DNA of 12,355 nucleotides from an uncultured Mycoplasmataceae bacterium (GTDB lineage: Bacteria > Bacillota_I > Bacilli_A > Mycoplasmatales > Mycoplasmoidaceae): the NCBI GenBank assembly GCA_949299825.1, contig CASGBP010000007.1, positions 1 to 12,355 on the forward strand, in the 5' to 3' direction. Position 1 is the stretch's first letter, and every line of letters begins with the position of its first letter. Below are positions 1 through 7,663 of this stretch, in pieces. Under the pieces are notes generated by a model that was not told where the DNA came from, did not search any database, and saw only the letters and a list, made by a program, of their open reading frames with translations. Position numbers and translations under genes: made by a program.

Positions 1-1
1 A

Positions 2-154
2 GAAGTTATTAAATGTGCTGGCATTAAGGATATTGATAGTGGTTTGGCTGCCGGAATAGGAGTTGAAAGAATTGCCATGCTTAAATACAACATTAAGGAT
101 ATTAGAGATTTATATAGTAATGATTTTAATATAAATAAACAATTTAAATCTTAG
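2..154 (+). CDS. pheS: Phenylalanyl-tRNA synthetase alpha subunit, 3' end only
   Basis: This is the last 50 codons and the TAG stop of the catalytic alpha subunit of phenylalanyl-tRNA synthetase, which charges tRNA-Phe in the cytoplasm as an alpha2beta2 enzyme. The gene enters from the left edge. The visible tail contains class II motif 3 (GLAAGIGVERIAML), whose arginine contacts ATP, followed by the typical ending DIRDLYSNDF and a QF near the C-terminus. The family normally reads GLAFGIGVERIAML, so there is an A in place of F. The stop codon overlaps the ribosome binding site of pheT, which starts 8 nt later, so the two subunits are surely co-transcribed and probably translated in a coupled way. 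The identity is secure from motif 3 and from the adjacent pheT. Confidence 0.95.
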   Translation, partial: EVIKCAGIKDIDSGLAAGIGVERIAMLKYNIKDIRDLYSNDFNINKQFKS

Positions 155-157
155 GAG
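153..157 (+). promoter_or_regulatory. Ribosome binding site of pheT
   Basis: AGGAG lies 5 nt before the ATG at 163 and shares bases with the pheS stop TAG. It supports the chosen pheT start and coupling between the two subunit genes. Confidence 0.8.
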
Positions 158-162
158 TAACT

Positions 163-2517
163 ATGATATTAAGCTATAAATTATTAATTTCTGTTTGTAA
201 ACAAATTGCAAAAAAATCACTTGATGAAATAGTGCGTGTTTTTAATAGTGTAGGTATTGAAGTTGAATCAATTGTAAACTATTGCCAACCAAAGGGGTTA
301 AAGATAGTTAAAATTTTAGATTTTGAAAAACATCCTAATGCAGATAATTTGAATGTAGTTAAAATTGAGTTTAGTGATGGTTCAATTTCTCAAGTTGTTT
401 GTGGTGCAAAAAATTTGAAAAAAAATTATTGAGCAGTTTTTGCTCCAATAGGTACAACATTATCAAATGGTTTAACAATTGTTTCAAGAGATATTAGAGG
501 AGTAGTCTCAAACGGTATGCTTTGTGCATGTAATGAATTAGTAGATTTCTTCAACACTAGTCTTTTACCAGATAATGAAAAAAATGGAATAATATTATTT
601 GATGAAAAAGATGTCAAAGATACTAATATAGATAATTTGTTGAATTTAAGTGATATTATTTTTGATATTTCAATTCCTTCAAATAGAAATGATCTAAATT
701 CTTATTCATCAATTATTCAAGAAATTGCACCTCATTTAGATATTGATTTTAAGCTTGCCTTTGAATTTGAAAATATCATCTATGATAATCTTATTAATAT
801 TCAAAATAATTCAAATGTTTGTCTTTGTTCAGGATATTTAGTTATTAAAAATTTAAATACTTATCAGATTAAGTGAAAACATAAAATCTTTTTAATGACT
901 CATGGATACAAGATTTATAATACATGGGTTGATTTCTTTAATTTAATTTCTATAATATATGGTCAACCAATTAATATTTTTGATTTGGATAAAATAACTA
1001 ATAATGTTGTAGATCTTGATATATCTGTTCAATTGCCAAATGAAAATGATATAGCAAAGAGTATTAGTATTCAAAATATTGAGTACAAAATAAAAAAGAA
1101 TTCAATTGTAACTTATTGTAACAATAAGATTATATCTCTTGCATCTATAGGTGTTGTTGATGATTTTGCAGTTGATATAAATTCAAAAAATTTATTAATT
1201 GAAGTTGCAAATTATAATAATCTAGCAGTAAGAAAAATGTTACAAGAATATAAGATCAATACAAAAAGTGGAAATATTTTATCTAAGCCATTATCTGAAT
1301 GAATTACCATAAATACTTTTGTAAATTTATTAAATTACTTTAAATCAAATAAAGTAGTTAAGGATGCTACATTTAAGATTCCTGAAATTAAAGGAATAAA
1401 ATTTAACTTTGATAATTTTAATAAATTTATAGGCGTGAATTTTAAAAAAGAAGAAATAGTGAATATTTTTAAAAAATTAAATTATTATGTTTCTAATGAT
1501 ATTGTTTTTTATCATCCGTCTAGATTGGATTTAAATAATGAATATGATTTATATGAAGAATTATTAAAGGTTATTGACATAAATAATCTTGAAGTAACTG
1601 ATATTAATGTTAATGTATTAGATTTTAATAATTCAAGTAATTTTGATATTGAAGAAAGAATTAGAAATTATTTTGTTGATAATGGTTTTTATGAAGTTAA
1701 AACATATAATTTAACAAGCAAAAGTAACTTAAAATTGTTCAACTTTAATAATGATAATAAAGAAATCAAAATAGTTAACCCTATTTCTAATATTAGAGAA
1801 TTTTATCGATTTAATGCAATTGATAGTTTGCTTAATATAATTAAATATAACAATGATAGAAAAAGAGAACTAAAATCGGTTTTTGAAATTCAACCTTTTA
1901 AATTTAATGATGAGTTAGTTAATACAGCATCAATTATTTTTGTTGATAATGAATTTAGTAAAATTGGTAATTATGAAAGAAAATGAAATATTTTTAATGC
2001 AAAAGAGTTTATCAAAAATTTATTTGCAATTAATAATTTAAAAATCGATTTTAGAGTTAATGAAAATTTAATGGATGAAGTTTATAATAATCAATCATTA
2101 GTAATTTACTGTAATGATAAAAAAATTGGATATTTAGCTGTTGTTAAAAATAGTTTTTTAAATTATCATTACTCAATTGAGAAACCATGTGTAGTTGCTT
2201 TTATAAATATTGATCTAATTAAAACTAAAAACAAGGATATTAAAATTGAACAAGTTTCAAATTTACCAATCATTTCTCGAGATATAAATATTTGTTTAAA
2301 TGAATCAAATAATCACCAAATAAATCAATTGATTAATAAAATTTATGAGGTTGATCAAAAGATTATTAATATCAAGATAAAAGATTTTTTTACTAAAAAT
2401 GATGAGTACATTTATACATTAGAAACAACTATTATGAATGACGTTAAAACCTTGACTAATGATGAAATAAATTCAATAGTAGAAAAAATAATGAATAAAA
2501 TTAAAAGTAATATATAA
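163..2517 (+). CDS. pheT: Phenylalanyl-tRNA synthetase beta subunit with degenerate editing site
   Basis: This is the 784-residue beta subunit of PheRS, full length compared with about 795 in E. coli. It is continuous only when TGA is read as Trp (for example at 430, 874 and 1984). Domains in order are: an N-terminal segment (MILSYKLL); a tRNA-binding OB fold at about 45-150, with HPNADNLNVVKIEF and the closing NGMLCACNEL; the B3/B4 editing module at about 165-380, beginning with IPSNRNDLNSY; a B5 region around 400-470 with HPSRLDL near 451; a core with the class II-like fold; and the anticodon-binding FDX-ACB domain from about 695 to the end, with ISRDINICL near 704. The B3/B4 module is unusual. 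GQPMHAFD is GQPINIFD here, so the position of E. coli His261 is Asn271. The GGIFGG motif is lost, and the position of E. coli Ala356 is Ser369. Glu347 and Thr367 are kept. By comparison with E. coli this suggests weak or absent hydrolysis of Tyr-tRNA-Phe. The alignment was made by eye. Confidence 0.97.
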
Positions 2518-2535
2518 TTACTTTATCAACTAGGT

Positions 2536-3534
2536 ATGAGTACAAAAGTTAACAAAAATAAAAAAGATATCAAGCCTGTCTTGCTTAGTTCAGATGTTTT
2601 AAAATTTAAGGATTTATCTTTGCAAGAACAATATTCCTTTTTACAAAAAATTCCAAAATATAAACACGCATTTTATTGATGATCATTAAGCAATTCAAAT
2701 AAAATCCAATTAAAGAATTATGCTAATAATTTAAAACAATCAATAAACATTAATAAGGCAAATTTTAGTTCAAAAAATGTTTTTGAAATTAGAAATTATA
2801 ATCTTTGATATCAAAATGGAAAAAAACAGGCCTTATATGACATTAGCCTTGATCTTAAAAAGGGAGAGGTAACAAGTTTCATTGGTCCTTCTGGATGTGG
2901 TAAATCAACTCTTTTAAAATGTCTTAATAGAATGAATGATTATGTAGATGGAGTAATTACAGAAGGTGATATTTGATTTAAAAAGGTAAATATTAAAAGT
3001 AAAAAATTATCTAGTGTTGAACTTACTACTAGAGTTGGAATGGTGTTTCAAAAACCTTGTCCTTTTGCTATGTCAATTTATGACAATGTTGCTTTTGGTC
3101 CAAGAAATCATGGAATAAAAGATAAAAAAAAAATAGATTCAATAGTCTATAAGTCTTTAAAAGATGCAGCTTTATGAGATGAAGTAAAAGATGAACTACA
3201 TACAACTATGGGAACTAATTTATCAGGAGGACAACAACAAAGACTTTGCATTGCTCGTACAATTGCTTTAGAACCAGAAGTAATTTTAATGGATGAACCT
3301 ACTTCTGCTCTTGATCCAATTGCCACTAGTAAGGTTGAGGATTTGATTCTAAAATTATCTAAAAAAGTAACAATCATTATTGTTACTCATTCAATGGCTC
3401 AGGCGCAAAGAATTAGTAATAACACTGTTTTCTTTTATCGTGGTAAAGTTATTGAAAGTGGATTTACTAGAGATATCTTTACTAAACCTAAAGAAAAGTT
3501 AACAAAAGATTATATTAATGGTAGAATAGGGTAA
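2536..3534 (+). CDS. pstB: Phosphate ABC transporter ATP-binding protein PstB
   Basis: This is the ATPase subunit of the high-affinity phosphate importer, acting on the inner face of the membrane with PstA/PstC-type permeases. It has 332 residues. Walker A is GPSGCGKST at 117-125, the Q-loop region is GMVFQKPCPFAMS, the ABC signature is LSGGQQQR at 229-236, Walker B is VILMDEP with Asp253 and Glu254, and the switch His is at 285 (VTHSMAQ). GPSGCGKST, the QKP..FAMSIYDN segment and the DEPTSALDP stretch are typical of PstB. The ABC domain starts only near residue 83. The roughly 80 residues before it are extra relative to ordinary PstB (about 250-260 aa) and hold a tryptophan pair (FYWW). I recall mycoplasma PstB proteins being similarly long. 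The gene begins 18 nt after pheT, with only a poor AGG close to the ATG, and is followed after 3 nt by phoU. No permease or phosphate-binding protein gene lies beside it. Confidence 0.95.
3528..3531 (+). promoter_or_regulatory. Ribosome binding site of phoU
   Basis: AGGG inside the last codons of pstB, 6 nt before the ATG at 3538. It fixes the phoU start and suggests translation is coupled to pstB. Confidence 0.6.
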
Positions 3535-3537
3535 AAT

Positions 3538-4197
3538 ATGAATCAAAATTATGAAATATTAAAACATGATGAAAAGAATGTAATGAATGCTTTTTATGAT
3601 TGTTTTTTAAATATAATAAAGTTTTTTAAGAAGCAAATTGATTTAATTAGTAAGGATATAAATACTGATGAAAATAATTGAGAAAAAATCTTTGATTTAG
3701 CTCTTTCAGAGGATGATAGAAACATTAGAAATATAAGAGATATTTTAGATGAATGTATTTGGCTAATTCAAAAGCATGAACCACGTGCTAATCATTTGCG
3801 TTTATTAATAGCTATTATTAATTCATTAAATGATTTAAAAAGAATGAGTAGTTATATCGTAACATTTACAAAATTCTTTGTTAAAAGTAGTACAAAATTA
3901 CAAAATGACCAAATTAAGAAAAACATAATTGATATTGGAATATTTTGCTTAGGATATGTAAATGAATATTATTCAATAATTTCTAAAAGTGATTTGGAAG
4001 ATATTATGGAAAAAGCCACAGTATTGTTTGATAAATTTTTAAAAGATTATAAGAAAATTTATCATAACTTTATTAATGAACTTGAAAAGACCCAAGATTC
4101 TTCTTTAATGGCTAACTATATTATTGTCTTAAAAAATATTGATAGACACATTGATCATTGCATGAATATAGTTGAAAATCTATCTAGCATTAGATAA
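3538..4197 (+). CDS. phoU: PhoU-like phosphate transport regulator
   Basis: This protein has 219 residues, the usual PhoU length, and is predicted to be almost entirely helical, as expected for the two three-helix bundles of the family. PhoU is a cytoplasmic protein that restrains Pst-dependent phosphate uptake and, in other bacteria, links it to two-component signalling. The support is moderate sequence likeness (EPRANHLRLL at 81-90 resembles the family's QPxAxDLR turn; a C-terminal IDRHIDHCMNIVENL resembles LERIGDHAxNIxE) plus its position 3 nt after pstB. The first metal motif, usually ERIGDH, reads KRMSSY at about 101-106, so its acidic ligands are missing. The second keeps Asp and His with Glu changed to Asp. 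The TGA in NNWEKI is read as Trp. The last 18 nt overlap the end of dxs on the other strand. Confidence 0.87.
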
Positions 4198-6042
4198 GAT
4201 TTTTATATTTTTAAGAATGGCATTAATGTCCATATCATGTTGTTTATCTAAACTATCAGTTGAACCATTTTCAATGATGTTTTTATAATGCATTGAAATT
4301 ATGTTATTTTTTGTTTTTAATTTATTTGACAGCTTATACACATCATTAGCTAAACAATCATTAAAAACTCTTTCATAGATTAGAATATTTTGATATTTTT
4401 TTAGAATTTTTTCTAGGATATTTTCTTCATAATTGTTTATGAAAATTGCATTTGCTACATTTACTGCTTGCTTATCGTAAATTTCTTTTAATATTTTGTT
4501 TGTGTATGCTCCATAAGTAATAATAATTGTTTTAGTTTTATGTTTTTCAAACATTTCTCAATCACCAAATTTAATTGTTTTTATAATCTTTGAATCATAT
4601 TCTTCACCTATTAATCTAGGGTATCTAATTACAAAAATTCCTTTTTTGTTTTTATAAGATAATTTTAATAATTGATATATTTGTTCCATTGTTCTACCAG
4701 TTGTAATAATTGTATTATTGATACTCATTAACATTCCTACATCATATATTCCGTGATGACTTGATCCATCTCCACCTGATAAATCACAACGATCAAGTAG
4801 AATAGTACAATTTAAGTTTAATCTAGCAAAATCGTGAAGTAATTGATCATATCCTCTTTGTAGAAAGGTTGAGTAAAAATATAAATAAGGTTTTAAATTT
4901 CTCAATGACATTCCACTTGCTTTTGAAATTGCATGTTCCTCACTTATTCCTACATCATGATATCTGTCGGGAAATTTTTCAAAAATTAAATGACAATTCG
5001 AAGCATAACTCATTGCAGGATTTAAAGCATGAATGCTAGGATCATCATTCATTAATTCAATTAATTTATCTGTTATACACATTCCAACCGTTTTATTGTT
5101 TTTTAAAGTAAATGAATGAGTGCTTCCACATTGATCATTTTCACTTTCAACACTACCTTTTCCTTTTTTTGTTTTAACGTGTAATATTACAGGACCTTGT
5201 TTAGCAAACCATCTAGCTCTTTTTAAAAATTTATCTAGTTCTTTTACATTATGTCCATCGATTGGTCCAATATAATAGTAACCTAGGTTTTCAAATAGAT
5301 TTTTTCCTACTATACGATGTTCAAATCAATTAAAAGTATTAAATAATCAATAGTATGTTTTATTAAAATCAAAAATATTTCTACATAATTTTTCTAGATT
5401 ATGGAAAAAGTTAGCACCTTTTGTTTTAGTTAAAACCTCAGATAGGGCTCCAACCGATTTTGAAATACTCATTCCATTATCATTCAGGATAATGATTAGT
5501 GGTAAATTACTAAAAGAAACATCATTTAATGCTTCAAATGTTAATCCATTAGCAAAGGCACTATCACCAATTACTGCAATAAAATTTTTCTTATTATGAT
5601 ATTTTTGTTTAATATTATCTTTATTCTCCCAAGCATATTTTTGATACATTCCACTAAGTACTGATAATACATTACCAGAATGACCAGGTGAATAGTGATC
5701 ATATTTTGACTCTTTCATATTCATCAACCCACATAATGAACCTTCTTTTCTAATTGTATAAATTTTATCTTTCCTACCAGTTAACATTTTATGCACATAT
5801 GTTTGATGTCCAGTGTCATATAAGATAATGTCATTTTCAATATCAAAGACCTTTAATATCATAGTTGATAATTCAACAATCCCTAAATTACTAGAAAGAT
5901 GAATATCATTATATTTTGAAACATCAATGATAGTATCTCTAATTTCGTCACAAAGTACTTTTAACTTCTTAAAATCAAGATCTTTTAAATCACTAGGATT
6001 ATCTATATTTTTTAGATATATACTATTATCAATTTTTGACAT
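4180..6042 (-). CDS. dxs: 1-deoxy-D-xylulose-5-phosphate synthase
   Basis: DXS condenses pyruvate and glyceraldehyde 3-phosphate, using thiamine diphosphate and Mg2+, in the first step of the MEP route to isoprenoids. The protein has 620 residues, matching the family. Visible sites are His48 (IHLSS), GHQTYVHKMLTGR at 78-90, His121 in PGHSG, the ThDP metal motif at 159-161 (GDS) with NDN at 187-189, the catalytic Glu368 in SEEHAIS, Tyr390 to Arg396 in YSTFLQRGYDQ, Arg418 in DRCDL, Asp425 and His429 in GGDGSSHHG, and RYPR in the C-terminal half. Oddities: the ThDP motif GDG is GDS, and the last domain lacks the glycine-rich segment after the ThDP domain (EENxxxGGxG in E. coli), so it is divergent. 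Reading through requires TGA as Trp at several sites. It is the third gene of the hrcA unit and overlaps the preceding gene by 14 nt. The GGGAA before the ATG (6047-6051) supports the start. Confidence 0.93.
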
Positions 6043-6568
6043 ATACTTCCCTTTTGATAAAACGGATAAATCTACCTATTTCATTTTGTTCTTGTTGAAA
6101 AATATCTTGTGTTTTATGATAAAAGTCAGTTATGTAAGTTGAGTACATCATATAGTTATTTCTATCTTCTTTGTACTTATCTAAATTAAATTTCTTACTA
6201 AAGAAAATAAAAAAATTATCAATTTGGTTGTAAAAATAAATTGCTTTAACATATAAATCAATTAATTCATTTAATTTTGTTGAAATACTTTTTTCTTGTT
6301 TTGTACAAATGTACTTCATTCAATTATATGGTTTTTTATTAATACTATTCAATCTTTTATCAATATCCTTAAGCAAAGAATCAACATTCAATTTAGAACT
6401 TATTGAAAATATTGTATCTTTTGTTAGCTTCTTTTTATTTGTTAAGTCTAGTTTAATGTTTATAAAAATAAGAAAAGCAAGAATGTTTTTGTAATTTTCA
6501 TTTAATTTTTGTGAATGTTTTTTTAAAATCTTTTTTGAATATTTAAGTATATTTTTTTCGAGTGACAT
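6029..6568 (-). CDS. Uncharacterised 179-residue protein between hrcA and dxs
   Basis: I do not recognise this protein. It has 179 residues and is continuous if the TGA at 6322-6320 (residue 83) is Trp. It is lysine-rich, looks mostly helical, and has aromatic residues clustered in the second half (for example YFYNQIDNFFIFF and NNYMMYSTY). A hydrophobic stretch (NILAFLIFINI, about residues 28-38) is too short for a confident membrane span, and there is no signal peptide or lipobox. It appears real because its ATG shares one base with the hrcA stop, an AGGA (6582-6579) lies 10 nt upstream, and its end overlaps dxs by 14 nt, all in one direction. The position suggests co-expression with HrcA and DXS. 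It does not look like GrpE, DnaJ, XseB or IspA, the common neighbours of hrcA or dxs in other bacteria. Confidence 0.78.
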
Positions 6569-7596
6569 TATTTATAATTCCTTTCAAGTTCTTTTTTAAG
6601 AAATTCTAGCAAAGCCTTAGCCTTAGCATTAGTTAATCGATTAGGACCAATAACTGCTATCTCATGTGATGAATTTCTTAAAGTTATATTTGTAGAAGCA
6701 ATAGATACATCTTCTATTCCTCTAATATTATCAGCAAAACTAATAGATGTTTTACCAGTTATTTGTCTATTATAACCAATTTGTTTTCATACTGATACAT
6801 CACGCAATAAAATTATCAATTGTTTTAATTTATTTATGTCGTTAAACTCTGGATGAATTAATACTTGATCACTTGAACTAATATGTATTTGAGTTCAATC
6901 GATGTTATTAAAAATTTTTTCAACTACTTCATGAATAACAAATTCATACGATTTGACTTTAGTTTTTATTAATTCTTTTAGGATTTCTATTTGATCATTA
7001 ATTTTTGATAATGGTGAATCAATCAATCTATCATTAAAGACATTTACACAAACAATTACATCATCAATATTGGATTCATCTTCTATATACATATCCCTTT
7101 TAATAACATTTCCACTCGATGTAACAATGATAAATAATGCTTGATTATTTCCTATTTTCACTAAATCAATTTTTTTTAATGTATCTTTTTCATAAATATT
7201 CTTTGAGACAGAAAGTAGATTTGTTGAGTTTGAAATTATTTCTACTGATTTACTAATAACTTCATCAATTGATAGATTTCTTTTTGAAAGTAAATCATTG
7301 ATTTGAATTCTAAATTTTTCTGGAACTTCATTATTATTTAAATGTTCATTGTAATATTGATATCCCTTTATTGTTGGAGTTCTACCACTAGATGAATAAC
7401 TCTTAACAATCATTCCATTTTTTTCTAAAACACTCATATCATTTCTAATGGTTGCAGATGATAAATCATCAAAAAATTTTTCATTTAATAATTGACTTGC
7501 AACTGGTTGAGCAAAATCAGCATATTCTTCAATAATATGCTTCAAAATCTTTTCTTGTCTTGTACTTAATAATTTATTTTTTTTTGTTTGTTTCAT
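6568..7596 (-). CDS. hrcA: Heat-inducible transcription repressor HrcA
   Basis: HrcA represses chaperone and protease genes by binding CIRCE operators, with GroEL helping it fold in other bacteria. This protein has 342 residues, the standard length. The N-terminal winged helix carries the family hallmark SSATIRNDMSVLEKNGM (46-62) followed by the wing SSSGRTPTIKGYQYY (68-82). The central and C-terminal parts correspond to the GAF-like dimer domain, with ISFADNIRGIEDVSIAS late in the sequence. One TGA (6897-6895) in the C-terminal third and another near VWKQIGY are read as Trp. The gene stands apart from grpE, dnaK and dnaJ and heads a unit with an unknown gene and dxs. No CIRCE element is visible upstream, so classical autorepression is not evident. 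A -10 box placed 7 nt before the ATG suggests a leaderless mRNA. Confidence 0.97.
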
Positions 7597-7603
7597 TAAA
7601 ATA

Positions 7604-7609
7604 ATTATA
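7604..7609 (-). promoter_or_regulatory. Predicted -10 box of the hrcA unit
   Basis: A perfect TATAAT on the minus strand ends 7 nt before the hrcA ATG. Transcription would then start at or next to the ATG, giving a leaderless or nearly leaderless message. There is no clear -35 box, which is common in mycoplasmas, and no Shine-Dalgarno sequence before the ATG. Confidence 0.55.
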
Positions 7610-7610
7610 C

Positions 7611-7634
7611 TTTTATTTTATTAATAAAATAAAA
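7611..7634. repeat. Perfect 24-bp A/T palindrome between hrcA and asnS
   Basis: Two 12-bp arms (TTTTATTTTATT and its exact reverse complement) meet with no spacer. The palindrome lies between the divergent genes, just upstream of the hrcA -10 box and about 8 bp before a possible asnS -10 box. It could be an operator for a dimeric regulator, or an AT-rich upstream element. Low sequence complexity makes a chance palindrome more likely than its length alone suggests. Confidence 0.6.
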
Positions 7635-7641
7635 AGTTTGG

Positions 7642-7656
7642 TAAAATAACTTAAGG
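7642..7656 (+). promoter_or_regulatory. Possible asnS promoter (-10) and ribosome binding site
   Basis: TAAAAT at 7642-7647 is a plausible -10 box, and AAGG at 7653-7656 is a weak ribosome binding site 7 nt before the ATG at 7664. No clear -35 box is present; the matching region falls in the 24-bp palindrome. Confidence 0.4.
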
Positions 7657-7663
7657 TTTAAAT

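Noticed and set aside
163..2517. Apparent splitting of pheT and most other genes into several short frames, suggesting pseudogenes or frameshifts
   Set aside because: All pieces of each gene lie in the same frame and are separated only by TGA. Reading TGA as Trp gives single full-length proteins.
3147..3377. Open frames antisense to conserved genes, such as this one opposite pstB, those at 426-617 and 9161-9430 on the minus strand, and those at 5927-6142 and 6309-6494 on the plus strand
   Set aside because: They lie opposite strongly supported coding sequence, show no family motifs and have no ribosome binding sites that stand out.
5113..5130. GAGTGCTTC in dxs resembles one arm of a CIRCE operator (GAGTGCTAA)
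   Set aside because: There is no matching left arm at the required spacing and it lies inside a coding region. I found no complete CIRCE in the window.
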